DNA from: Psilocybe azurescens
Taxonomy: Eukaryota > Basidiomycota > Agaricomycetes > Agaricales > Agrocybaceae
Direction of reading: 5' to 3'
Assembly (NCBI GenBank): GCA_023853785.1
Contig: JAJIRX010000292.1
Coordinates: 49,752 to 113,751, forward strand
DNA length: 64,000 bases
The notes below the pieces were generated by a model, which saw only the letters and a list, made by a program, of their open reading frames with translations, did not search any database and was not told where the DNA came from. Positions 12,414 through 23,111 of the stretch are shown one piece after another; the stretch's first letter is position 1; every line of letters starts with the position of its first letter. The position numbers were made by a program, and so were the translations under genes.

Positions 12414-14190
12414 TCAAGCGGGATGATTCAAGGACTGGTTTCGGCGGTCTGCTCTGTCATGGTTAGGTGAATGAGTAGTAGTGAGACCAATAGACACGTC
12501 AAGATCATAATGCATATTGCATATGAGGAGGAATATTAGTAACTTTACGATTATATCTTCATAATCGTCATACCCAGGAATCCACTTCGTTCCATAGGGC
12601 ATCACGCATCCTCTAGATTGTTCAATCAATATGCCCCAGTCTTTGACAAGCTCTAACTCCTCATTATAAAGATACCAGTGTTGCCAATTGCTGAGGATAG
12701 TCGCGGATAGAGTAGCATATTCTCCCGGAAAGAAAAAGGGTGCACCACCGCCTTGCACCATCAATCTTCTTAAAATCGGGTAAAGTCACTTGTGAAGGTA
12801 TTGCTCGTTCTTCCATCCTTTTGCTGACATTCATGGCCACAATAGGGAACGACGAGACATCGCCCACACCGCTGGAATTCCTTGTCCGCACTTTGTAGGG
12901 AGTTGAGGCAGCATTGGGCAGAGCATCACGGATTCGTGTGAAAGGCACACATTATACCATTACCGCCTCCCGCGTCGCTCTGCAGAATATAGGTGTCGTG
13001 AAAAATGATGAATCGACTTGATAAATTAATGGGTGAACCAGTATAAAGGATTGGGGAGGCATGTGCGTTTGAATAATTCGTATCCGATCCGTGCCAAGGA
13101 ATCCACAGTTTGGAAATGATGTCCAAGGTAAGATTTTAGTTCTATAAAAACGCAAAGCAGTATAGAGCGGATTTGCATAGCCTTCGTTTCGCAGTCGCGG
13201 AAGAGTGACCCTCTGCAATCATATGTTACAGAGACATTGAAAGCTTCGAGGCAAGCCATACTATCTATAATATGCCAAGAAAACCTGCTCCAGGTCTGCA
13301 CGGAAGGTGAGAAATGTTCAGCATTGTGCGGTTGGTCAATCTTCTCGCGGCATGAAGAATGGTAGTGTCGAGAAATTTGTATTTTATGAGGCCGGATATA
13401 ACAAACGACAGGCAGATACGCAGGCCGTTAGCCACTACGAGGTCTTGTATGAATCGGTACCATTGCTGCATGCTTTCCGCGAAGTTGTCTAGACCAAGCA
13501 GCATCAGGTCCGTCGAGCGAAAGGGCCAATAAGTTGCAGCACCTTTAGCACCAGATCTGTTGCTACCCAAGAGAGACATACCTAAGGCGTAGAATACATC
13601 TACGAAAACTGCACAGGTAGCTTTGGTGAACGCTCTTGGCGTGCCAGACGCGTCGTTTTCATCCATGTCCATAGATGTTCATCCTAGGCATGTACTCTGT
13701 TGCCGTCCGCCCGCCGACTATGTGATAGGTTAATAGAGTCTTCGGTGGATTATCGCGGTCCAATTGGCATCGACAGTGATAATCGGGCGACCAGCCCCTC
13801 CATCTGCTTGTCGGTACGTTTCACCAGCAAGAATATCATCCCAAAGTTCTGACTCGGATTTGAGGAAAGATTTGGTGATGACACTTGGAGCTTGCAAATG
13901 CATCAAATTTGAACAAGCAAGTTGAAACGGCGCTTCAAGTGGAATGGCGAAAGGCGCGTACCTTTAGCCTCCTCAAACCTTTTAAGACCCTCCTGTTATT
14001 ACTGAACACCCGTTTGGTATCTCATCAGTCCAATTGGCCATGGTCTTATAATGATAATAGTGTAGCAGAGTTGTGAGAGTACTTACTGAGCGGTCAGAGT
14101 TAGCAGAGAGTTGGTGTCTGTTTGGCGGCGCCAGCGAAATCAAATCCGTCCAGTTGGCTCTTGCTTCCTTCGACCCATCGTACAACATTG
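12414..14190 (-). pseudogene. MYND zinc-finger protein gene, broken
   Basis: Reading leftwards, open stretches follow one another with plausible introns: DGSKEARANWTDLISLAPP (near 14188), KSESELWDDILAGETYRQAD (near 13830), a hydrophobic exon at 13265-13672, then DTNYSNAHASPILYTGS, a segment with FHDTYILQSDAGGGNGIM, and a cysteine-rich patch. The patch (about 12860-12960) contains CSAQC, then FQRCGRCLVVPYCGHECQQK, which fits a MYND finger (C-x3-C, C-x2-C, C-x3-C). Two lesions sit in it. A TGA stop immediately before CSAQC stands where Trp is likely. A missing base after QQKD turns the expected Asp-Trp-Lys into a shifted frame. Downstream coding resumes (WGILIEQSRGCVMPYGTKW) to a stop at 12414. 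Either a recent pseudogene or a poorly assembled gene. The function of this basidiomycete MYND family is unknown. Boundaries are approximate. Confidence 0.55.
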
Positions 14191-14194
14191 GTCC

Positions 14195-14623
14195 ATGTCT
14201 GAACTCGCACCTTCCCCTCCATCCAAGGACGTTCCATTCGTGTCCACCATACTACAACCTGGTTCTTCTCTCCACCCTACATTCCTTCTTTTCGTCGATG
14301 GCGCCTTCACTGTCTTGTTGGTCGTGTTTCTAATTCTTATATTTCTGACATCTGGGAACCCTCACATCTTCGCTCTCATTGCTATCGAGCTCTGTCTGTG
14401 GGCTAGCGTCAAGTGGTGAGTTCTGTCTGTGGTACATTGCTATTGGCACACTAAATAAATAGACCACAGGTTTGTGAATGAATTAAAGAAAGTTCCAATA
14501 ATTGAGAAGGGAGAAAAGAGGGGGATGATAAGGAGCCAGAATCCAAGAAAATGCTATAAGAATGAAGGGCACATCAATGCCTTGTTCTGTCGCTATCCTC
14601 GTTCCACCGCTTCATCCGTCTAG
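14195..14623 (+). CDS. PKR1: Pkr1 family ER membrane protein, V-ATPase assembly factor
   Basis: Small ER membrane protein. In yeast Pkr1 assists assembly of the V-ATPase V0 sector. The start MSELAPSPPSKD is followed by FVSTILQPGSSLHPTFLLFV and DGAFTVLLVVFLILIFLTSG, then the family-typical NPHIFALIAIELCLWASVKW. This gives two membrane segments. Exon 1 (14195-14415) joins through a GTGAGT donor to an exon beginning at about 14470 that reads FVNELKKVP in frame, a continuation typical of the family. The C-terminal tail after that is uncertain: the simple reading stops at 14623, which would overlap the 3' end of convergent PSF3 by 50 bp. An extra intron could shorten or change the tail. Confidence 0.78.
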
Positions 14624-15468
14624 CACTTTCTTGTGCTAGATAAAAGACTTGAACTTGTTCAAGAGGGATCTTACAATTTTTATGGTGGAGGGAAGACTTA
14701 CGTTCTCGTTCTGTCGTATCAAGACCTTCTCGGAACGCCTGTGCTGTATTTCCCGATGATCCTGCCCCAGCCTGTCCAAGAGCCGCGAAATGCTGAGCTT
14801 GGTCCACGACTTCAAGGAGGCGATCCCGGAAAGCCTATTCAGTATGTCAACTAGAAGAAGGACGGAGAGAAGAGTTGATTTACTTTAGACAGCATATCGG
14901 ACATTTCATTGGCTTGCTCATCACTCACACTAGAAGGGAGAAGGTATTACTGAGTGTTGGCATGAGCAAGAATTGACGCACATATCCATTATTGTTTTCC
15001 CGAAGCCGTACCACAACCCACCCGCGCCTACGAGGTTGGACAGACGCACGCTGCACGCCTCTGCCTTCAAAGCATTCCGTACTCTGGAACTGAAAGGAGC
15101 AGGGATATTAAATTCTGCCCAGTCTCTGCCGTACAAGGATGAGTGCAAGCTGCAGCAGGATGAATAAGCGAGAGTGCAGACGAGTATATGATAGTGTAGG
15201 CGAGCCAAATGGGAATTTGTATCTTGCTTAACATTGCGATCTATGTAATATGAATATCGGCGCATCTTGATACGAACTAGGTGCTCATACGTCGCGCTCT
15301 GAACCTCCTCCAAGATGGCCCATGCCTGGAATGTCGTGTTTGAACGTGCATTGAATTTTCTGGATGAATTTCTGTGAGAGACGGCCGGATTATAATGGCA
15401 GGAATAACTGCGATCGATACCTGGTTCTCTGAGAGAATGGCTTCTATCGAGAAATAATCAAAGTCCAT
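14574..15468 (-). CDS. PSF3: GINS complex subunit Psf3
   Basis: Subunit of the nuclear GINS tetramer (Sld5-Psf1-Psf2-Psf3), part of the CMG replicative helicase. The N-terminus MDFDYFSIEAILSENQ is diagnostic. After a GTATCG intron comes KIQCTFKHDIPGMGHLGGG. Later exons contain FNIPAPFSSRVRNALKAE and VRLSNLVGAGGLWYGFGKTI, the core Psf3 segment. The C-terminal exons have VDQAQHFAALGQAGAGSS and LAQESARRMKRWNEDSDR, stopping at 14574. Four or more introns are required, and the frame is continuous through them as far as can be judged by eye. Its start codon lies 128 bp from that of the divergent gene at 15597, and its 3' end meets PKR1. Confidence 0.93.
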
Positions 15469-15596
15469 GGTAGAGAGAGTCAGAAATTAGGAAGGGAGTG
15501 ACAGTGACCTGTCGCGTGAATGTTATCGTTGCGCGTTTATTATGTCAGCAAAAGTGTCACTCTTGTCGCTCACACTCGCCGACGGTCAGGTTCACC
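15469..15596. promoter_or_regulatory. 128-bp shared divergent promoter (PSF3 / small mitochondrial protein)
   Basis: Only 128 bp separate the start codons of two divergent genes, so their 5' UTRs and promoters must overlap. No clear TATA box was seen. This is inferred from gene spacing, not from a recognised motif. Confidence 0.5.
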
Positions 15597-16152
15597 ATGT
15601 TACAAGCTCGTATTCCTTCCCTCGCCTCCACACTCCCTTTGCTTTTGAAAAGGTCCACCCAGACCGGTCACAGAGTCCTCGCTCGCTCACATAACCTCCG
15701 GTGTCTCTCAACAACCTCCCCACTCCGAGCATCCGAAGCACCAAAACCAGACTCCAATGAAGCCCTAGCCAGCGCATTCACACGAACAGCTGCATATCAG
15801 AAGATATCTCAAAGCCCAGATGCTATTGCAGCCATTAAAAGCTTTGCAGAGGTTCTCCACAAGTCAGGTATTGTACGGTCACCCTTCTCAGCTCCGCTTG
15901 CTCACCTTTCCAGGTGTTGATACCTCGTCGGGGAAGCCACCTTCTATGCTCCAGATGTCTAAGCTGATGTTGAATTCCGAGTTTCGTGAAGCCTCTAAAA
16001 ACCTGATTGAAGAATTCAAGAAGGCGGGTGTTGATGTGAATGACAAAGTGTGTAAAATCCCGTGTATGGCTTCAAATTGTTGTGAACAATATCTTGATTT
16101 CTAGGCTATGATTGACGAGATTACGAACCTGATGAAAAACCCAAAGATTTAA
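15597..16152 (+). CDS. small conserved-looking protein with probable mitochondrial presequence
   Basis: Three exons (15597-15867, 15914-16047, 16105-16152), all GT-AG, total 453 nt and 150 residues. The N-terminus (MLQARIPSLASTLPLLLKRS, then more Arg, Ser and Leu and no acidic residue for about 45 residues) has the look of a mitochondrial targeting signal ending near SHNLRCLSTTSPLRASE. The mature part is helical and charged: AAYQKISQSPDAIAAIKSFA, SGKPPSMLQMSKLMLNSEF, then REASKNLIEEFKKAGVDVND and a short last exon ending LMKNPKI. I do not recognise the family. It is probably a soluble matrix or peripheral inner-membrane protein. The exon arithmetic and codon phase support it being a real gene. 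Confidence 0.75.
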
Positions 16153-16270
16153 GGTTTCGTAGTCGTATCGTAGTATTTTTGGGATAGAGAGTATGTATGT
16201 GCCTTAGATAATCAGGAAATTGAAATCCAATCATGAAGGTTTTGCAAATCTCTTGATCTCCCTTCTCATT

Positions 16271-18452
16271 ATGACCGAGTCCGATTTCCCGCCTTCTGTT
16301 TTTACACTCCCAGGACAGCCTCTATCCCAAGTCTCTTTCTACTCCATTGAGTATCCTGGTTACATAGGTCCTTACTCCACACCCACTGCCATACGGAATG
16401 TCGGAGGACAAGCAAGGATAGATCATGCATTCAAACGGACCGCTCAGAAATCAGATGCACTGTTGGAACTATCTCTGAGACCAGAAAATCCTTTTGCGCA
16501 CCCTATACCTGGCGATATCGTTCCTGCCAACAACCTTCTCCTCAAAGTCAGAAGAAGAAAGTGCAAGCAATCCGCTGCGTCTCCTTTGCATTCTGCCAAT
16601 GGCCTTGTGGGCGAATACACCGCCGAAGTGGTTGGCATCGTTTCAAAGACTGTCCGTTTTCGAAGTGATTCTCCGCTTCAACATATATGATGCATGGTGC
16701 TTATACAATGAATGTAGGCATGGTGGACTACCAATATTTCCCCGAGCCAAACGACCCAGTTTCGTCTTTACGAATGGCGATGAGTGAGATGGATGGTATG
16801 ATTCTCTTGCGCGCGTTCAAAATCATATCTCTTACTTTCTGCAATAGTAAACTATCTTAGCTCATATGCTATCCCTCCCGAGAATCATGAAGGCGTCGCC
16901 TCGTCGTCTTCGAGTAGGCCGGAAGTGGATGTCGACATGAACATGAATCTCGACCCTCAGTTGCTAGATATCTCAGAGATGGCTGAGGGACAGCAGAAGA
17001 ACAACTACAACTCACCGGCGTCGACTCAAAGCGGTCTGCGTCTGTTCCCACCTCCCTTGTTCAGTCGTCAGACCATTCCACAGGGATACAAGTTAGTACT
17101 CCCGTGTCTTTCTCTTATAGGTATGAAGCTGAATATAAACACATAGCTTCAAGGCGAATACTGCATCGATGGTCTCGACAACTGTCGACGAAGAAACAGG
17201 AGAGGAAAAGAAGCGTATGATTAATAGAATGCGCTGGAAAGGCTATGGCCCCGCCTCAATAATGTTTTCAGAAGACAAGGTATGAAACATCTGTTTTCTA
17301 AGGCTACATACCTGATCACTAGTGGTAAAGGTTCCCAAATCTCCTCCTAAAGCTGTGGAAGAAGGCAGAGATCAAATAAACGAGAACATCTTGAAAAAAC
17401 TAGAGGCAGTATGTCATTTATCTATTATTTAGTGGCTTTTGCTTGATAGGCTCCCTTTGAAGCTCTTCGTGGAACGGCCTGTTTGGACGAGAATGTCCTT
17501 GTTTAATCAGTTTTCTGCAGCAGAATCGAGGGATATTCTCAAGTACGCAGTTCTCCATTTTCTGGCAACTACGCGTTTCTGAAACTCTATGATATTCAAG
17601 CTCGAAAATCCTGCTGCCTCTATGCTGTTATGTGTTTCAAGATGGACCTTGGCGTGACACACTGGTTAGGTTCTCATACGATCCAAGGAAAGACCCTAGC
17701 TCAAGATTGTAAGCCTCTCTGTGTGAACAAATTTTGCTTTCTAACAACGCATAGCTACCAACGCCTCTATTTTCGCAATGCGAACCACCCTATCTCACGA
17801 CCCTCTGTTACTACTCGACGCCACGAGCGCATGACGTCGAGCGAACAATTCCGGGCGCAAGACACAGATACCGAACGAAGGTACGTACTCATTCCATCGT
17901 GGAGGAGCCCTGTGCGAATTGAAGCATAGAAACTCTCATATCTTCGACGGGCAGACTCTAACAAAAGAGACGGCTGCCTTCCAACTTTGCGACATCGTCG
18001 ATCCGATGCTGAAGGAGATGATAGAGGATCCAGACGCTTTGCGTGACACCTGTGATGTTCGTGCCGTGATATTCGTTTATGAATCTGAGCTTAGACTTAT
18101 CAGGAACGAGACGGTTGGTACACAACACATGCGTTCGAGCAGATCAAGACCGTTCTCCGACACAAATTCTTCTCCCTCCTCGAAGGACATCCTGCCACTG
18201 ATAACGAATGTCGTGCTCTGCTCGTTGCTAGCGATGGATCATTAAAGGCGTCGATGGCGAACAGGAGCTCGAAGTTAAGGGTCGGAAAACACAATATGGC
18301 GAAAGGAGCGCTTCGTCCGGAAGATGCTGCTGTGCGTATTATCTTCATCTTTTATCCCTTCCTAAAGTCTTTGGGCTGAACGAAACGATAAGGCCATGCG
18401 TCTAAGGGCAACGTTGGATCGCAGTATGAAGTCATTACAGGGTCAACGCTGA
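16271..18452 (+). CDS. TFC1: TFIIIC tau95-like subunit (Sfc1/Tfc1, GTF3C5)
   Basis: Subunit of the RNA polymerase III initiation factor TFIIIC tauA module, which contacts the A box of tRNA genes. The N-terminal half has the Tau95 signature: SIEYPGYIGPYSTPTAIRNV, GGQARIDHAF, LELSLRPENPFAHPIPGDIV and GEYTAEVVGIVSKTVRFR. Later exons contain MRWKGYGPASIMF, WTRMSLFNQFSAAESRDIL and the C-terminal domain segment SSEQFRAQDTDTER. An acidic to basic tail ends about LDRSMKSLQGQR, stopping at 18452. About ten short introns are needed, including several 50-60 nt ones at 16690-17560. ATG 16271 (MTESDFPPSV) is preferred to the in-frame 16220. It converges on RPL29 with 187 bp between stops. Confidence 0.9.
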
Positions 18453-18639
18453 TTCATATTCATGCCATAATTTGTACTTCGAAATATACATGTCTCTTGT
18501 TTATCCCCCGAAGTGCTCGAATAGTTTTAACCCCACCACAACCGACGACGACGAGCTAAAAAGGTGGGATTGGCATAAAGTAGAGTGCGAAGTGGAAAGG
18601 TGATTGGTGCGCGATAATCGTAGGCTGCAGTGCGCGAAA

Positions 18640-19056
18640 TCATGAAGCAGCGGCTTGTTTGGCTTCCAGACGTGCCTTGTACTGTTAAAGACTAGTCAGA
18701 TACAATTTTTCAGATGGAATCGCGAGTTGAAGGCGTACCGAACCGGCAGCAGCGTATTTGGAGTTGCGACGGAACTAATATTGTGATTTCGATTAGAATT
18801 AGCTGCAAATGCGAGTTTCATCTCAACGGACCTTGGCATCGACCTGGAGAATGAAAAGAAGGTCAGTTCTGAGCAAAGAGAGCACAATCGCGCAACGTAC
18901 ACCCTTCATGGACCTTGAACGAGTCGAGGTGGGCTTCCTGATGCCATTTTTATGGGCTTTCTTGTTCTGGTTGTGATTTGTGTGACTGGAGAAAAAGGAG
19001 TCAAAACGTCATTCTCGGGAGAGCGTTGTGAAGAGGGTACTTTTTGATTTGGCCAT
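18640..19056 (-). CDS. RPL29: 60S ribosomal protein eL29
   Basis: Small basic protein of the large ribosomal subunit. The reading is: exon 1 MAKSK at ATG 19056; exon 2 HTNHNQNKKAHKNGIRKP and TSTRSRSMKG; a very short exon coding VDAK; then FRRNSKYAAAGS; then YKARLEAKQAAAS and a TGA at 18640. This matches eL29 in length and in its N-terminal consensus. Four introns are required in a tiny gene, one of them bounding a 12-nt exon. At the exon 1 donor the sequence is AAAAAGTACC; the correct frame needs the G both as the last exon base and as the first intron base. So one G seems to be missing, or the splice is unusual. The frame after exon 2 is normal. Confidence 0.85.
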
Positions 19057-19404
19057 AGTGTCGTCGTCGTCTTCGGTGGTGAGCTCGATACCCTCTGTTA
19101 CACGGGGATGGTGATTTAGCACAGCCACTGTGGCGATGGTACTGTACAGTCACTTTCGCACGACACCTGTTACAGTTGGGGTTGAACAATCCCTGTGATG
19201 GCGGCGGCTTGGTAACGTCACGCGTGACAGCCCTGCACATCACAAATGTTGAGACATTGTAATTCCATGAGTTCTTTATGGTTTCCCTCCATTTTTTTTG
19301 TACAAGGGACATAGTATGCCATCTAGCAATAAATTAAAAGGCTGAATTAATATTTTTATAGCAATAAAATGCCAAAAATCCAAAATTATGGTACAAATTG
19401 CAGT
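19057..19404. other. boundary between gene-rich and repeat-rich DNA
   Basis: About 350 bp upstream of RPL29 holding its promoter, ending at the 3' side of a mobile-element gene relic. GC content falls sharply after about 19,260. No gene was seen. Confidence 0.5.
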
Positions 19405-19874
19405 TTTAGTCCTCATCTGTCCATTCATCATTATCATCCACATCCTGTAACTCCTGTTCATCATCACCAATCTCTTCATCATCACTACTATCCTCTTCAA
19501 TCTCCCATTCACCATTCAAAAATAAATCAACAGTATCTGAGAGTGCCTTCCTCTTCTCATCAGCCAAATATGGATAATGCACCAGTAGCAAGATTTGGTG
19601 CTCCAGCAAGCTTAAAAGCTTCAGCTGGTCAGCCAGATAATTTCCTTTGAGCTTCATGATCTCCTCTTTGTCAAGTACTAACTCCAAATTTGCCAGCCAC
19701 TCTGCATTATCTTTCTTTGTCTTCTCAAGTTTCTCCTTCCTTGCTGTTTTTTTTTTTTACTTGGCGTATATTGCAGAACTCGACAATGTCTTTTCGCCGC
19801 TGCTTCTCCTCTCCTTGAGACTCATGGGCAAGCATGTGTAGATATTGATAGTCCTCTGGTTCTGTGAATTTTGC

Positions 19875-21060
19875 AAGGTCTTTACACTCCCCACAGGTAC
19901 TGATTGGAGATTTCGACTGGTTCCAACCAGAATTTTATTTGGCAGTGTCCCTGCCAAATTAGCAGGAAAATGTCCAAATTTTTCCAATTGGAACCACCAG
20001 TACTGACTGATTCCACTGCTAACAAGTCCAACCAAAATCTGACCAGAATCTGACTGGAATCTGACTGGAATCCAAGTGGAATTCATCAAATTTAAAACCC
20101 AATTAGACCTAATTCTGAGTGGAATCCGAGTGGTACCAAGCAGAACCATATTATATCAGCATACTATTTACAGCTCAGCAAGTAATAACACAAAAGTATA
20201 CATAGATCTCAACAGTTTGTGACAAATTTGGTATTGTTAGAATTGTAAAATTGAGGAGAATATGTTTATGTAATATTTATATAAAATTGAAAATTTTCTG
20301 GTAAAGAAATACCTATTTTCATATAAATCTGTGCTTATATAATCTAAATTTCTTGAATAAAATTAATCTTTGTATTCCATTAATTTCTATTATTGAAACA
20401 CTATTAATATATAGCTAACAGAGTGCTATTTTGTTGCAAAAAGTAGTTTACAATATCCATATATATTCAAATTTACAGTATTTTGTATATTGAACATGCT
20501 GACATAATATTCAGACAATAGTGTAATTACAAGTGCATTGCCCTCAATTTTCTGATCATTTTGATATATAATATGTGGGTATAGCTTCAGAGAAAGTGCC
20601 AGAATATATTATTGGGTGTTGTAAAGAATGGTATATAATTCATAAAATGTTAAGAATACCACAAGCAATAATAGTGTAGATGGTAATGTGTGTATAGAAT
20701 TAATATATATAAAGCTGTTGGTTCAATTCCTGTTGAGTATATTTTATAATTTTGCATTTATTACAAATATCATGTGATCTGAATTGATTACTTAAGCACT
20801 TATGTAAGAAATATTATGTAATACTGACTAAGTATACAATATCATGTGATTTCAATACATTATTTATAAGCTTATGTAAGCAATTATTATGTAATGCTGA
20901 CTATGCATTATATTATACACTGATTAAGTATATTATGAGAAATTCTGACTGGATTCCAACCAGTTCCAAGTGAGTCCAAGTAGATTTCAACTGGTTCTGA
21001 TCGGTTCCGACTGGGTCCAAGTGGTTCCGACCAGTACCTGTGGGGCACTGTAAAGTACTG
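19875..21060 (-). mobile_element. non-autonomous DNA element, CAGTACTTT family, copy 1 (8-bp TSD AATTTTGC)
   Basis: Exact 8-bp duplications AATTTTGC flank it (19867-19874 and 21061-21068). Ends in element orientation are CAGTACTTTACAG and GTAAAGACCTT; the longer imperfect inverted repeat also shares CCCCACAGGTACTG. Subterminal arrays of TCTGACTGGAA-like units of about 10-11 bp fill about 19,900-20,130 and, inverted, about 20,940-21,040. The middle is AT-rich with a 72-bp tandem duplication. No transposase is present. Removing it with one TSD leaves AAATTCACAGAACCAGA, in which the host relic reads through as KFTEPEDY, an independent check of the boundaries. Confidence 0.8.
20769..20915. repeat. 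two tandem copies of a 72-bp AT-rich unit
   Basis: Both units start ATCATGTGAT (20769 and 20841) and share TTATGTAAG, ATTATGTAAT and CTGACTA at the same spacing, with about 20 percent divergence. It lies in the middle of the element at 19875-21060 and does not code. Confidence 0.6.
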
Positions 21061-21600
21061 AATTTTGCTGCCGTGAATGCTTTGTGTATTATTTTTTGTA
21101 GAACATGGCTAGTGCATTGTGATTGAGCAGTGTTAGCTGTGGCTGTGGACTCATGAGCTGCCGGAAAGACCCAAGAGCACCTTCATTCTCATTATTTGTG
21201 GCTGGCAGCCATGCAAATTCTCTCTCCTCTGCAGTTGCTTCATCAATTAACCCTCCTCAGCAAATTCAGATGTGAATCGCTCCCAAGTATTTGCTGCACC
21301 AGTGAAAAAGCCACAAGCAAATCCTTAAAGTAAGGCAGTTGTTGGGCAACTTCAAGCACCTTGTTAACAACAGCAGAATTCTCTCATTTATCACCATTCA
21401 GAGATGCAGTCAAGTGTGAGGAGGAAGCTCCAAATGAGAATATCAGGGTTATCAATGATTTTTGCATGTGGTGATATACATGGTGATGAAGAGGACCAAG
21501 GTCAAGCATGTTCTGATCTTTGTCTCTGGATGTTGAACTACATTGTGTGTGATTTGATATATAAATCAAAAACCAAAACACAAACCAGAGAGGAATGGTC

Positions 21601-22665
21601 TAGACTAGATAAGACAACTCTCTCCCTGTTGAGTTAAAGTGAGGGCTGGCTTGGCCACTAGATTCTGAAGATATATGTAGTCTGAGGAGGACAGGGACGT
21701 ATGAAGGAGGAGGAATGGATGAGGGAATATAAAATGCCCTTGAGTATTTACTGGGAGGAAGCAACCTGACTTGATTAGGGTAGAACAGTGTGAACAAAGA
21801 GTGATGACTGTGGAGGGGCCAAATGACTAGATAAATCGTGAGGGATTGATCACGGGGACAGGAGTGAGAATGTAGTCTTGATCCTAGTGTGCTTTAATTG
21901 AGTCTGCAGTGTCTGCAAAGCTAGAAGTAAAGCCTGCTGATGGAGTAATGGCTTGAGCGGCCTGGAGTGATAGATGGTGAAGGATTGTGCGATATTTTGA
22001 TCCAAACCTCGAACAGAGCAGTGAGGTGAATGAGGGATGACTAGGGTGATCAAAGGTGATGACCTAAGCGATATTCTTCAGCCAAAAAAATCAAACAACG
22101 CAGAGAAGCAGATAAAGGATGTCTGGAGCGATGGATGAAGATAACAACAAGACCAAAATTGCTGAATAAAATATTCTGGAGCAACTGAAGCGATGGGAAG
22201 TTGAAGATCTTGATGTAGAGGAAGAATGAAGGGTCTGGAGGATGGTAGGATCAAAATGAACTGGACAAATTGCTCTGGGATGTGAGAGCGTGAATGGAGG
22301 GTTATCTGCTACAACCCTTGAAGGATGTCTTGATGATCTGGAATAACTGTTGAATTTTGTGCTGAATACTGATAGAGATTGATTGAATGCGTGCTGGAGT
22401 GCTGGAACTGAGTACTTGATAACTTGAAATCTTTGCTGTGAAGAAAGTTGGGGCTTGTAACTTCCTTGTATTCCAAGTGATACTAATACATGGTTTATAT
22501 ACCAGAGAACATAGAAAAATATTTAAAAGAGATCAAGTGTCCAAACTATACTAATCTTTCTGTAGAATGACACCCAGTAGTCCCATCTGTCAACTACATA
22601 CAATAGATTGAAGGCTGATGGAGTTTAGGAGTGAAAAATAGAAGGATGAGTAAGTAAGTAACATA
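21601..22665. other. AT-rich stretch without a recognisable gene
   Basis: No open frame with a known domain. Recurrent purine-rich phrases (GGAGCGATGGATGAAG-like) and a TATA-like GGTTTATATACCAGAG at about 22,492 might belong to a degenerate LTR, but no ends or target duplication could be found. It is continuous in character with 23,112-23,750. Confidence 0.4.
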
Positions 22666-23111
22666 CACTCCTGGGGTGCAGCGAATTTAAAACTACCAAA
22701 ACTTTTTCTGTATTGTTAAAGGTTCTGAATATAGTTTGCAGTTTCAAAATTTTAATCAAAATTTTTACCATTTGGGTAATCAAAATTGAGTTGAAATGTC
22801 TAAATCTAGTGATTATCTTGGAAAGACAAGAACAATAACATTTGGGACTAGTTTTGAAATTCTGAATTTTAATTTGAATTGGTTCTCATAGCAACATATA
22901 TAATTTTAAATTTTAAATTTTGAAAACAGTTCCAAATGTTATTGTTCTCAGTTGTCCAAAATACCTACTAAATTTAGACATTTCACCTCAATTTTGAATA
23001 CTCAAATGGTAGAAGTTTGATTAAAATTTAGAAACCACAAACTATATTTAAAACCTTTAACAATACAGAAAAAGTTTTGGATAGTCTCAAATTACCTGCA
23101 CCCCAGGAGTG
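22666..23111. mobile_element. fold-back MITE with very long inverted repeats
   Basis: A 446-bp element begins CACTCCTGGGGTGCA and ends TGCACCCCAGGAGTG, a perfect 15-bp inverted terminal pair. The match continues imperfectly inward for about 200 bp on each side (AAAACTTTTTCTGTATTGTT near 22,700 against AACAATACAGAAAAAGTTTT near 23,060), leaving almost no unique centre, so a single strand could fold into a long hairpin. The flanks share ATA, which would allow a TA-type duplication, but this is not decisive. No coding capacity. The superfamily is not assigned; a Tc1/mariner-like derivative is possible. Confidence 0.85.

Larger units (their letters stand above)
19405..21600 (-). pseudogene. relic of a mobile-element-associated basidiomycete protein, split by an insertion
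   Basis: Minus-strand fragments on both sides of an inserted element join into one protein-like reading. Right part (21061 to about 21590): AVVNKVLEVAQQLPYFKDLL, TGAANTWERFTSEFAEEG, EREFAWLPATNNENEGALGS. Left part (19405-19866): KFTEPEDYQYLHMLAHESQG, a Lys-rich stretch, KLKGNYLADQLKLL, then an acidic tail ending DNDEWTDED. The NNxNEGALGS motif and the acidic C-terminus recall large hypothetical proteins found in many copies in mushroom genomes; I treat it as element-derived and do not assign an enzyme. Stops (for example TAAATGA after NGDK) and frameshifts are present even apart from the insertion. The N-terminal limit is uncertain. Confidence 0.55.
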
